Assembly: GCA_029263175.1 (NCBI GenBank)
Contig: JAJCXZ010000063.1
Span: 1-64,000, forward strand
DNA from: Acidimicrobiales bacterium
Lineage (GTDB): Bacteria; Actinomycetota; Acidimicrobiia; Acidimicrobiales; Aldehydirespiratoraceae
Direction: 5' to 3'
Length of the DNA: 64,000 bases
Shown: positions 1 through 8,075 of the stretch, in pieces
How positions within the stretch are numbered: position 1 is the stretch's first letter
Layout of the letters: each line of letters begins with the position of its first letter
Notes under the pieces: model-generated
What the model saw: only the letters and a program-made list of their open reading frames with translations
Told to the model about the DNA's origin: nothing
Databases searched by the model: none
Made by a program: the position numbers and the translations under genes

Positions 1-13
1 AGCGACCCGTGGG

Positions 14-90
14 TGTAACACACCTACCGGAGCCAGTGTCGCCCAGGAACCGGAACTCGTCCCGAACCTGTCACCCACCTACCGGAGCCA
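14..90. repeat. Two copies of a 22-nt direct repeat
   Basis: Positions 14-35 and 69-90 are near-identical (20 of 22 bases) and share CACCTACCGGAGCCA; the two copies are 55 bp apart. No coding frame is convincing here and the left window edge hides the context. The first copy is preceded by a small dyad, GGTGT-AAC-ACACC. It could be an interspersed REP-like element or paired regulatory half-sites; only the duplication itself is seen. Confidence 0.6.
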
Positions 91-171
91 ACCTGGAAAG
101 CATGAACCGGGCCAGCACAACAACGATCCCGAGATCGGGCCGGAAGACGACCACTTCAGCGCGGAACGACA

Positions 172-203
172 AAGGCCCGGAAACCGTTGAGTTTCCGGGC
201 CTT
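172..203 (-). terminator. Intrinsic-type hairpin after the initiator tRNA
   Basis: A perfect 13-bp inverted repeat (AAGGCCCGGAAAC, 172-184, against 191-203) with a 6-nt loop starts 6 bp beyond the tRNA CCA end. On the minus strand it is followed by a short TTT run. Position and stability fit termination of the tRNA transcript. Confidence 0.7.
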
Positions 204-208
204 CTGAG

Positions 209-285
<77 letters not shown>

Positions 286-327
286 GACAGGACGATAGCG
301 CCGGGCACCGGCTTCCCCAACTGGGGA

Positions 328-2667
328 TCAGCCGAGTATTCCGTCGATGAGCAGCTGGGCGAATTCCTCGTCTGATCGGCCGAGGATCCCGCAGACGATC
401 TCGTGGTTGTGTTCGCCCACGCTGGGCGATCGACGGAGCTGATGTTCCGTACCGACCCACCGCGCCGCCTCCCGATCAACCGGCACGTCGATGTCGGGAC
501 GGGCCGGTTGGCGGAGCAACTGGTAATGATGGTGAAGCTGCGGATCGCGTTCGTAGGTATCGGCCAGGTGCTCGACCGGTGCGGCGGCCACACCGTCGGC
601 CTGGAGCAGCTCAGCGAGTTTCCACTTGTCCTGTGGTCGGGTCCACGCCGTGATCAGATCGTCGAGTGCGTCCTCGTTTTCCTTGCGTAGGCGGTGGGTG
701 GCGAAGCGATGATCGTCGGCGAGGCTCTGACCGCACCGGTTCGCGAACGTTTGCCATTCCTCATCGTTGGTCACGGCGATCGCGACCCACTCGTCGTCGC
801 TGTGCTCGCTCGGCCTCGCGGGGTAGATCCCGTGGGGGCAGTAGTTGGGGTCGCGGTTGGCGCGACGAGCCGGTAACTCCCCCGACGCTTTGTACGCCAA
901 CCACTCGGCGCCGAGGAGCGAAATCATGCCACTGAGTTGGGTGAGGTGAATCTCCTGACCGTCGCCCGTGCGATCACGCTGGCGGAGCGCGGCCAGCAAG
1001 GTCGTCACCATCAGGTGCGGGGCGGTGAAGTCGGGATAGGCGACGCCGATCCCTCTCGGTCGCTCACCCTCGAACCCAGTGAGCATGTTGAAGCCCGAAG
1101 CAGCCATCAAGATGTTGCCCATGCTCGGCCGGTCGGCCCACGGGCCGTGACGGTGAGCGCCGGGAAGGTTGAGCAGGACGATCTCGGGTTTGAGCCCACA
1201 GAGCACGTCGTAGCCGAGGCCCATACGTTCGAGTGCGCCGGGGCGGAAGTTGTTGACGACGATGTCGGCGGTGGCGATGAGCTCTTTGACAAGAGCGAGG
1301 CCATCGTCAGTGCGCAGGTTCACGCTCAACGACTGCTTGCCGACATTGACACTGTTGTGCAACCCGCCCATGTCGGGATCCGGCGTGCCATCAGGTCCGA
1401 TCTGGCTTCGTATCGAGTCGGGTTTGGTCGACGACTCGATGCGGATCACCTCGGCACCGAAGCTGGCCAAGACCCTGGTACCGAGTGGCCCCGCCAGCAC
1501 CCAGGTGAGGTCGACTACCCGTATCCCCTCGAGAACTCGGGCGGGGTCCGGTGTTGGTTTGCTCGATTGGTCGGAGACGGGTTCGGGCAGCCCGTTGAGC
1601 ATCGCCTGATGCTCCCCGAGCGCCGGTGCTCGGCGGATCTCGATCGCGTCGCGCATCCCGTCCACTGGCGATCGCACGAAGCCGAGGGGCTGACCCAGCA
1701 GTTCGTTTTCGACTTCGAGGAACTGTTCGTTGACTATGTATTGCTCGGTTCGTTCGAGGTCGTCGAACCCCAAGACGGGGAGACACACGATGTCGGCTTC
1801 GAGGGCGCCGGCCGCGAACTCGTCGCGAGTGAGTGCCGCGGCCAGGGCGAGCGTCGTGGCCGAGACCGGGTTGTCCGCGCGAGGGGCGCTGAGCATTGCC
1901 CAGTGCCAATCGTCGCTGGTCATGCCATGGTCGATACCGACCTCGTCGGCCCATGCGAGAAAGCCGTCGAACCGGTCGGGACGAACGAGGTGACCCACGT
2001 AGCCGCCGTCGGCGCAGCGAAGCGCTTGCGACAAGCCTGGTCGGCGCGGAATGCGGTGGTGCCAGAGCCAGTGCGAAGGCGTTGCCGTTTGCATCGCCGC
2101 CATGAGCGCTGATTCCTGCAGCGAAATGTCGAGATGAGCGCCGGCACCGTCGCCCTGGAGTGCGACCGAGATTCCGGAAGCCGCAATCAGGCCGGCCATC
2201 GCCGCCGAGACGTCCGAGCCGCCCTGTACCGGCGTGCCCTGCGGTTCGCCGCACAACCACGCCAGGCCACCGGCGGCGCAGGCAATGAGGTCAGTCGCCT
2301 TCCAGTCCCGCCACTCGGCGGCGAGCCCGAACGGAGTGACCGAGCAATGGATCAGCTCCGGATTGAGAGCGAGTAGTCGGTCGTGGCCCAACTGCCCGTT
2401 GTCGATCACCACATCTGCCGTCGCCACAAGAGCATCGAAGGCACGGGCAGAATGGTCGAGCACCACCGACCGCTTGTTGGCAGAGAAGTACTGGTGCGCG
2501 GCTGACTCACCGGGGGCGCCGAACGGAGCCAGGCTGCGAATCGAGTTTCCATCCTCGGGCTCGACCATGATCACGTCCGCTCCGAGGTCACCGAGGATGC
2601 GGCCCGCCAGCGCAGCCGAGCGATCGGCAAGGTCGAGGACCCGAACGTCCGAAAGCGGACCACTCAC
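328..2667 (-). CDS. Tandem-domain CaiB/BaiF (family III) CoA-transferase
   Basis: This 779-residue protein carries two family III CoA-transferase units in one chain, about 1-350 and 385-779. Each opens with the family's Rossmann-like start (VRVLDLADRSAALAGRILG; IRVVDLTWVLAGPLGTRVL) and has the expected catalytic-Asp region (GGSDVSAAMAG; YPDFTAPH). Family members move CoA between carboxylic acids; the substrate cannot be read from sequence. Typical proteins are about 400 residues and dimeric, so this resembles a fused dimer. The start is GTG and overlaps the stop of the upstream hotdog gene (GTGA), implying translational coupling. A 5-bp hairpin (314-327) follows the stop. Confidence 0.9.
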   Translation of the reverse strand: MSGPLSDVRVLDLADRSAALAGRILGDLGADVIMVEPEDGNSIRSLAPFGAPGESAAHQYFSANKRSVVLDHSARAFDALVATADVVIDNGQLGHDRLLALNPELIHCSVTPFGLAAEWRDWKATDLIACAAGGLAWLCGEPQGTPVQGGSDVSAAMAGLIAASGISVALQGDGAGAHLDISLQESALMAAMQTATPSHWLWHHRIPRRPGLSQALRCADGGYVGHLVRPDRFDGFLAWADEVGIDHGMTSDDWHWAMLSAPRADNPVSATTLALAAALTRDEFAAGALEADIVCLPVLGFDDLERTEQYIVNEQFLEVENELLGQPLGFVRSPVDGMRDAIEIRRAPALGEHQAMLNGLPEPVSDQSSKPTPDPARVLEGIRVVDLTWVLAGPLGTRVLASFGAEVIRIESSTKPDSIRSQIGPDGTPDPDMGGLHNSVNVGKQSLSVNLRTDDGLALVKELIATADIVVNNFRPGALERMGLGYDVLCGLKPEIVLLNLPGAHRHGPWADRPSMGNILMAASGFNMLTGFEGERPRGIGVAYPDFTAPHLMVTTLLAALRQRDRTGDGQEIHLTQLSGMISLLGAEWLAYKASGELPARRANRDPNYCPHGIYPARPSEHSDDEWVAIAVTNDEEWQTFANRCGQSLADDHRFATHRLRKENEDALDDLITAWTRPQDKWKLAELLQADGVAAAPVEHLADTYERDPQLHHHYQLLRQPARPDIDVPVDREAARWVGTEHQLRRSPSVGEHNHEIVCGILGRSDEEFAQLLIDGILG

Positions 2668-3587
2668 CGGAGCAGCGGGATCACGAGCGAGCCGACCATC
2701 GCCGTTGGACCATCGACCAGATCGGCCTGCAGATCGAAGGCGACGCGATCCGGCTCAGCCAGAACCACAGTGGCCGTGGGGATGATGCGGGTGCCGTCCT
2801 CCGTCGGTGCCTTCCAACGGAAGTCGAGGTTTGCTCCGTGCAGCAGCGACTCAGCGCCGAATTCCTGCATCACGGCTTCGAGCGCGAACGCGGCCACATG
2901 TGACCCGCCCGCGATCGGTCGCCCGAGGCCGGCCTTCTTGGCTTCTTCGAGATCGGAGTGGATCGGATTGTCGGGATTGTCGGTATCACGAGCCGCCATC
3001 ATGTCCAGCGTCATCGCCACTTCCGTACCGCCCAGCATCTGCCCTACCTCGGCGGTCGCAAGCACATCCACATGGGGGTTCCCGGCAGCAGCCTCCCAAT
3101 CAGGCTCGGGCGCCGGCGTGTCCTCGATGGCAAGTCCCTCGAACGAGTCGGGCAACGAGGGGTCGGGTCGGTAGCTGAACAGACCGGTAGTGAGGTTCGT
3201 GGCGAATCGCTCTCCGGCGCTGTCGAAAGACGCTGCACGGGTCGTCGAGTAGGAGCGACCCTTGCGTACATACGTGCCCGTCGACTCACCCGTGACCTCC
3301 CATGCGTCGTCGACGGCCAACGGTCGATGGATCGTGTACCGCTCGCGCACCCAGATCTTTCCCGCTGTTCCGCTCGCCCTGTGCTCACCGTCGGGGCGAG
3401 GCTTGCGAGGCTGGTTCGAGATCAACGCCAGTGTCATACCGGCGATCATGTCGGGTTGGACGATTCCGGCGTCGACCAGCGAGCGAGTGGCGTCGCCGTA
3501 GGCGCCCATACCCTCGGCCGCACCCCGGATCTTCTCGACGCGGAAGGGCCCCGCAATCGGCGTCAGCACTCGCGGGAACTTGGTCAT
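2664..3587 (-). CDS. MaoC-like double-hotdog protein (acyl-CoA dehydratase-like)
   Basis: 307 residues with two hotdog halves. The C-terminal half has a hydratase-like stretch (DNPDNPIHSD, then GLGRPIAGGSHVAAF) resembling the MaoC/hydratase-2 motif. The start is the ATG at 3587, before MTKFPRVLTPIAG; the open frame extends upstream, but that part is Arg-rich and runs into the divergent thioesterase. The gene is coupled to the CoA-transferase by a 4-bp overlap, so the pair probably acts on the same acyl-CoA in a catabolic or modification pathway. Whether it is an active hydratase or a thioesterase-like paralogue is open. Confidence 0.75.
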   Translation of the reverse strand: MTKFPRVLTPIAGPFRVEKIRGAAEGMGAYGDATRSLVDAGIVQPDMIAGMTLALISNQPRKPRPDGEHRASGTAGKIWVRERYTIHRPLAVDDAWEVTGESTGTYVRKGRSYSTTRAASFDSAGERFATNLTTGLFSYRPDPSLPDSFEGLAIEDTPAPEPDWEAAAGNPHVDVLATAEVGQMLGGTEVAMTLDMMAARDTDNPDNPIHSDLEEAKKAGLGRPIAGGSHVAAFALEAVMQEFGAESLLHGANLDFRWKAPTEDGTRIIPTATVVLAEPDRVAFDLQADLVDGPTAMVGSLVIPLLR

Positions 3588-3660
3588 GACCCGACGATAG
3601 CTCCGCGTGCGAATCCGATCCGGCTCGACAAGACGGCGCGGTGGCGGCAACGATCTCGAC

Positions 3661-4083
3661 GTGACCGATTTCTCCCTCACCCCCGCAGCCGTCAACGAGA
3701 CTCTCCAGCGCCTCTGGCCGGCAACGGGAGATGAGTGCATCGAGATCGGGCCGACCCATGCCCTCGTTCGCTACGACATCGCCCAGGACTCCCTGCGACC
3801 CGGGGGATTTGTCCCCGGCCCGACTCAGTTCTCGATCGCTGATGTGGCGCTGTGGTATCTCAGCTTCGCCGCCCTCAATCGCGTCGAACCAATGGCCATG
3901 ACCTCCGAATTGTCGATCCGCTTCCTTCGGCCCGCCCAGGGCCAGGCGATGTGGGCGCGGGCAGACCTGGACAGGGCGGGCAGGTCGTCAGTTGTCGGCA
4001 CCGTGAAGATCTGGATGGACGATCGCCCCGACCGCCTCGTGTCGACCGCCCAAGGGACCTACGCGCTCCCCCGCCCCCATTGA
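3661..4083 (+). CDS. PaaI-type hotdog thioesterase
   Basis: 140 residues from the GTG at 3661 (VTDFSLTPAAV); an earlier in-frame GTG at 3607 would add only a low-complexity Arg/Gly segment. The sequence shows the single-hotdog pattern of PaaI-like acyl-CoA thioesterases: GGFVPGPTQFSIADVALWYL in the helix region, then strands ELSIRFLRPA and SSVVGTVKIW. It is divergent from the MaoC/CoA-transferase pair with a 73-bp promoter gap, which suggests a shared acyl-CoA theme. Substrate unknown. Confidence 0.8.
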   Translation: MTDFSLTPAAVNETLQRLWPATGDECIEIGPTHALVRYDIAQDSLRPGGFVPGPTQFSIADVALWYLSFAALNRVEPMAMTSELSIRFLRPAQGQAMWARADLDRAGRSSVVGTVKIWMDDRPDRLVSTAQGTYALPRPH

Positions 4084-4124
4084 TCTGAACCTCAGACCAC
4101 CGGCATTCTCGCCGATGGTTGATC

Positions 4125-5525
4125 ATGGACGTACAAACGTCGCGGGTTGAGACATGGTCAGCCAAGCCCGTCCTCGGGTGGGCGATCCGCATCGCGCTCT
4201 TCGCCATACCGCTCGTCGCCGCGTGGGCAGCGGTCCGGTTGGCGATGATCGCGGTCCCCCAGCCCCACGGTCTCTCCCGGATCATCGTCTGGATCGGTGG
4301 TGCGTTTGCTCTGTCGATCCTCGTGCACCAACTCGCCCGCCGATCGCTGCGCCGTTTCAGCTCGCTCGGAATGCTGTTCAGCATGTCGCTGACGTTCCCC
4401 GACGTCGCCCCATCGAGATGGCGCGCCGCGAAGCTGGCGAGCCGCGCGGGCAGCCTCGACGCCGCGACCGGTGTCGCCTCCGCGCGAGGCCGACAGGCCG
4501 ACCACCTGGTGGACCTGGTGGGCCGGATCAACCGGCACGAAGCCGCGACGTGGGGGCATGGCGACCGGGTCCGCTCGTATGTCGAGTTGATCGCCGCCGA
4601 ACTCGCCGTAACGGGTGCCGACCTCGAGCGTCTCCGCTGGGCCGCGCTGCTCCACGATGTCGGCAAGCTCGAGATCCCCGCCGTGATCCTCGAACGCAAG
4701 GGGCAGCCGTCAATCGAGGAACGCCTGCTCATCGAGCAGCATCCCAGCCATGCGGCGCAACACCTTCGTCCCGTTCAGGAGTGGCTCGGCGAATGGACCG
4801 ATGCCATCACCGAGCACCATGAACGCTGGGACGGCACCGGATACCCCAACGGGCTCGCCATGACCGAGATATCCCTTGGCGCTCGCATAATCGCCGTGGC
4901 CGACGCCTACGACGCAATGACGTCCAGCCGGTCCTATCAACGGCCGATCTCCGCCGCCAAGGCCCGCCAGGAACTCGTCGACAATGCCGGCACCCAGTTC
5001 GACCCGGCCGTCGTCCGGGCGTTCCTCGATGCCGGAATCCGTCGCCAGCGAGTCGGTCTCGGCCCGCTCGCGGCACTCGTCGAGCTGCCGGCACGGCTGG
5101 CCGCGCTCGGATCGACCGCTGCCACCGGTGCGGGGATCGCCGCCGCGACCAGCGCTGTCGCCGTGACGAGCGCCATCGGCCCACCGATGCTGTCGAATGC
5201 GTCTGAGGACCCACCCGCCGTTGAACGGGTGGTCGACGAGCCGACCGTCACCACCACCTCCACTTCGACAACGACCAGCACCACGACTACGACCGAACCG
5301 GCGACGACCACCACTCGTCGGGCCACGACCACAACGCAGGCGCCCACCACGACCACCGCGCCGCCGACAACGACTCAGGCTCCGACCACGACGGCACCAC
5401 CGACAACAACCGCAGCGCCGGCCACCACGACGACTGCAGCGATCGATCCCGGCGACCCGGACTATCCGACCGTCACCACCACCACCACGGTCACCGCTCC
5501 CCCTCCGAGCTATCCCACGACCTAG
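4125..5525 (+). CDS. Membrane HD-GYP phosphodiesterase with Thr-rich C-terminal tail
   Basis: 466 residues. Two N-terminal hydrophobic segments (about 15-45 and 55-72) precede an HD-GYP domain at about 145-300 with HDVGK, HHERWDGTGYP and IIAVADAYDAMTSSRSY. HD-GYP proteins hydrolyse cyclic-di-GMP with bound metal ions, and all signature residues are visible. A third hydrophobic stretch (about 325-350, Ala/Thr-rich) leads into about 100 residues that are mostly Thr with Pro and Ala, so the tail is probably outside the membrane. The ATG at 4125 is chosen over a TTG two codons earlier. Its stop overlaps the convergent oxidoreductase stop within CTAG. Confidence 0.85.
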   Translation: MDVQTSRVETWSAKPVLGWAIRIALFAIPLVAAWAAVRLAMIAVPQPHGLSRIIVWIGGAFALSILVHQLARRSLRRFSSLGMLFSMSLTFPDVAPSRWRAAKLASRAGSLDAATGVASARGRQADHLVDLVGRINRHEAATWGHGDRVRSYVELIAAELAVTGADLERLRWAALLHDVGKLEIPAVILERKGQPSIEERLLIEQHPSHAAQHLRPVQEWLGEWTDAITEHHERWDGTGYPNGLAMTEISLGARIIAVADAYDAMTSSRSYQRPISAAKARQELVDNAGTQFDPAVVRAFLDAGIRRQRVGLGPLAALVELPARLAALGSTAATGAGIAAATSAVAVTSAIGPPMLSNASEDPPAVERVVDEPTVTTTSTSTTTSTTTTTEPATTTTRRATTTTQAPTTTTAPPTTTQAPTTTAPPTTTAAPATTTTAAIDPGDPDYPTVTTTTTVTAPPPSYPTT

Positions 5526-6556
5526 CCGGCTCGGACCGCGCGGGCGATCTCGCCCCACTTGCCGAGTTCGTTGGGATCGTTCTGCATCTGCGGTCCTCCG
5601 AGGTACATGACCACGCGGCCCGCAGTGCCGCGGTAGCGCTCGAGGAGCCTGTCGGCCATCTCGTCCCAGCCGGCCACCAGGGCGTAGTGCTCGAGCATTT
5701 CGTCGCTGATGACATCGCCGATGGTGGCGAGGTCGCCCGACTTGAACTTGTCGCGGATCTTGGCGGTGGTGCCTTCGAACCCGAGGTCGTCGAACTGGAA
5801 CGAGTAGTTGGGCGTCGATCCGTAGAAGGCGATTTGGCGCTTGGCCTGAGCGGTGTATGTCGCCCTCTCCTCGGCGGTGTTGCCCGGACAGGCAAAGACC
5901 GGCACGATCAGCTCGAGGTCATCGACGTTGCGGCCGGAATTCGCCGCTCCCTCGGCCAATCCGGGCAGCAGTCGGTTCTCGATGTACGGCATGGAGTGCA
6001 GCGGATGGACGTGGACGCCGTCTGCGACCTCTCCCGCCACCTTCGTCATCATTGGTCCGACAGCGGAGATGTCGACCGGCGTCGGATGGTCGTGCGCGCG
6101 GGGCGCCCAGTCGGGCGGAAGCAGTGAAAGCTCGTAGAAGTCACCCTCGTGGCTGAGCTTCTCCTCGCGATTGAACGCTCGGAAACAGGCTTTCACCGCG
6201 GAGACATAGTCGCGAAGCCGGGCCGCCGGCCTGTCGAAGTCGCTGCCGTAGCGGCGGGTGACGTGAGCCTTCACCTGGCTGCCGAGCCCGAGACGGAAGC
6301 GTCCGCCGGTGTTGGCTGCCATCTCATAGGCCACCGCGGCCGAAACCATCGGACTGCGGGGGAACGCCACAGCGATCCCGGTCGTGAAGAACAGCTCTGG
6401 CGCGGCCATCGACGCAGCGGTGATGCTCATCCAGGGAACCGAGCTCGTCTCGGTATAGAGCAAGCCGGAGAAGCCGGCGCCATGAAGCTTGCGAGCGAGG
6501 TCAGCCGACTCCGTCCAGGACAGACTGTTGCCGCCGGTCATCAGATCGAATTCCAT
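5522..6556 (-). CDS. Luciferase-like (LLM) F420-dependent oxidoreductase
   Basis: 344 residues from the ATG at 6556 (MEFDLMTGGNSL). It has the bacterial-luciferase-like TIM-barrel pattern: a GFSGLLYTE strand, TTGIAVAFPRSP, GRFRLGLGSQVKAHVTRRYG for cofactor phosphate binding, and TPVDISAVGPMMTKVAGEVADG. Members of this subgroup use cofactor F420 to oxidise or reduce unknown small molecules; F420 use fits an actinobacterium. It lies 16 bp downstream of the rhodanese gene on the same strand and probably shares its transcript. Substrate not inferable. Confidence 0.85.
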   Translation of the reverse strand: MEFDLMTGGNSLSWTESADLARKLHGAGFSGLLYTETSSVPWMSITAASMAAPELFFTTGIAVAFPRSPMVSAAVAYEMAANTGGRFRLGLGSQVKAHVTRRYGSDFDRPAARLRDYVSAVKACFRAFNREEKLSHEGDFYELSLLPPDWAPRAHDHPTPVDISAVGPMMTKVAGEVADGVHVHPLHSMPYIENRLLPGLAEGAANSGRNVDDLELIVPVFACPGNTAEERATYTAQAKRQIAFYGSTPNYSFQFDDLGFEGTTAKIRDKFKSGDLATIGDVISDEMLEHYALVAGWDEMADRLLERYRGTAGRVVMYLGGPQMQNDPNELGKWGEIARAVRAG

Positions 6557-6572
6557 GACGGCGAGCGTAGTT

Positions 6573-7403
6573 TCAGGCGCCGTCGCCGACCTCGTTCGGA
6601 AGCGACGCGTCTGCTCCCCAAGCCGACCACGAGCCGACGAAGAGCTTGCCGTCGCCGAGGCCGGCCAGTCGCATGGCCAGGAGATCGATGCACGCAGACA
6701 CGCCACTGCCGCAGTAGGCGACAACATCCCCGGTATCGGCACCCTTTGCTTCGTAGAGCGCCGCGAGTTCCTGGACGGATCGCAGGCGACCGTCGGCGAG
6801 GTTGTCGGTTGCCGGCGCCGATGAAGCGCCAGGCACATGCCCCGGGCGAGGGTCGACCGGGCCGCCGTTTGCGAACCGGTCTGCGGATCGAGCATCGAGA
6901 ATCGTGAGATCTGAACCAAGCGCGTCGGCCAATTGCACCTTTCTCATGATTCGATCGGTTGGCCAAGGGGTCACGGCGAACGGTGCAGCCACTGGTGCCA
7001 CGGGCGCATCAGCGAGCGGGCCCTCCCACGCGGCGATCCCGCCATCGAGAATCGCGGCTTCGTGGCCGAGCACATCGAGCATCCACCACAGACGGCCCGC
7101 AATTACGCCACCAACATCGTCATACGCCACGACACGGGTGGTGTCACCGATGCCGAGGCGGCTCATCGACGATGCGAAGTCGATCGGATCTGGAAGAGGA
7201 TGCCGACCACCCTCCGTTGATGCCGGGGCCGCGAGATCGACATCGATGTCAGCCCACACCGCGGACGGAATATGTCCGCTCTCGTAGGCATCGCGGCCGG
7301 ACCGCCCGTCGAGGTACCAACGGCAGTCGACGACCGCGAGATCTGCTTCGCCGAGATGTTGCGCCAACCACTCGGCGCTGACGACTGGACCGAAGTTGCT
7401 CAT
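6573..7403 (-). CDS. Two-domain rhodanese (3-mercaptopyruvate/thiosulfate sulfurtransferase)
   Basis: 276 residues with two rhodanese modules. The N-terminal module (about 8-125) has the structural motif DCRWYLDGRSGRDAYESGHIPSA. The C-terminal module has LDARSADRF, RPGHVPGA and the active-site loop YCGSGVSACI. The catalytic Cys lies in CGSGVSA, closer to the CGSGVTA of mercaptopyruvate sulfurtransferases than to CRxGxxR of rhodaneses. It transfers sulfur to cyanide or thiols. It is divergent from the GNAT gene, with a 117-bp intergenic region. Confidence 0.9.
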   Translation of the reverse strand: MSNFGPVVSAEWLAQHLGEADLAVVDCRWYLDGRSGRDAYESGHIPSAVWADIDVDLAAPASTEGGRHPLPDPIDFASSMSRLGIGDTTRVVAYDDVGGVIAGRLWWMLDVLGHEAAILDGGIAAWEGPLADAPVAPVAAPFAVTPWPTDRIMRKVQLADALGSDLTILDARSADRFANGGPVDPRPGHVPGASSAPATDNLADGRLRSVQELAALYEAKGADTGDVVAYCGSGVSACIDLLAMRLAGLGDGKLFVGSWSAWGADASLPNEVGDGA

Positions 7404-7520
7404 GAGAAAGGTCTATCGCCAATACCCGTCACCCGCTCGACCCGGCCGTCGCTGTTATCGGTTGAAGATCGATGCCCATTCAACTGCCTCTTTTCCGCTC
7501 CAGCGTGGCACGATCAAGGG

Positions 7521-8036
7521 GTGGATGCCCCAACTCTACGCACCAAGCGGCTTGTGCTTCTTCCCCTGGGATCGGCGGATCTCGATGAAGCCGCTGCGCT
7601 TTACAGCGATGAGGCAGTGATGCGTTACGTCGATGGCGGAACACGCGATCGATCCGCTACCGCCCACCTGCTCGAGGCCAACGAACGCTGTTGGAAGTCC
7701 GAAGGCTGGGGGCTGTGGGCCGTCCGCAACGCAGAGACGGGCGCATTCATCGGTGAATGTGGGTTCCACCGCCTCACCGATGTCCAGGACGCCGCCGTCG
7801 AGTTCTCGTGCACCGTCAGCCGTCGAAACTGGGGCCAAGGCTTCGCCGCCGAAGCGGGCAACGCCGTCTTGTACGACGGCTGGGAACGCTTGAAGGACGA
7901 CATCATCCACGCCGTGGTCCCCCACGACAATCGTGCCGGCGCCGAGATGTTGCGCATGCTCGGCTTTCGTCGCGCCGACGACCAGCTGATCCACGGTGAA
8001 GAGCAGCAGGTCTGGGAGACCCAGCGTCTCAGCTGA
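7521..8036 (+). CDS. GNAT N-acetyltransferase (RimJ/RimL-like)
   Basis: 171 residues from the GTG at 7521 (VDAPTLRTKRLVLLPL), preceded by AAGGG. The sequence shows the RimJ/RimL pattern: TLRTKRLVL at the start, WAVRNAETGAFIGECGFHR, the acetyl-CoA loop region RRNWGQGFAAEAG, and HAVVPHDNRAGAEMLRMLGFR near the C-terminus. These enzymes acetylate protein N-termini or small amines; the substrate is unknown. The start is the least certain part, since the open frame extends far upstream without ATG. Confidence 0.8.
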   Translation: MDAPTLRTKRLVLLPLGSADLDEAAALYSDEAVMRYVDGGTRDRSATAHLLEANERCWKSEGWGLWAVRNAETGAFIGECGFHRLTDVQDAAVEFSCTVSRRNWGQGFAAEAGNAVLYDGWERLKDDIIHAVVPHDNRAGAEMLRMLGFRRADDQLIHGEEQQVWETQRLS

Positions 8037-8075
8037 CGCCGCTCACACCTCAGCGGGCCACTAGGTTTCGGCCTC

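Noticed and set aside
937-2112. Open frame opposite the CoA-transferase
   Set aside because: Antisense to a well-defined enzyme; composition and lack of motifs indicate a shadow.
5250-5520. Repetitive ACC/ACG-rich tract considered as a CRISPR or satellite array
   Set aside because: It is the in-frame Thr-rich tail of the HD-GYP gene with no spacers or fixed repeat unit.
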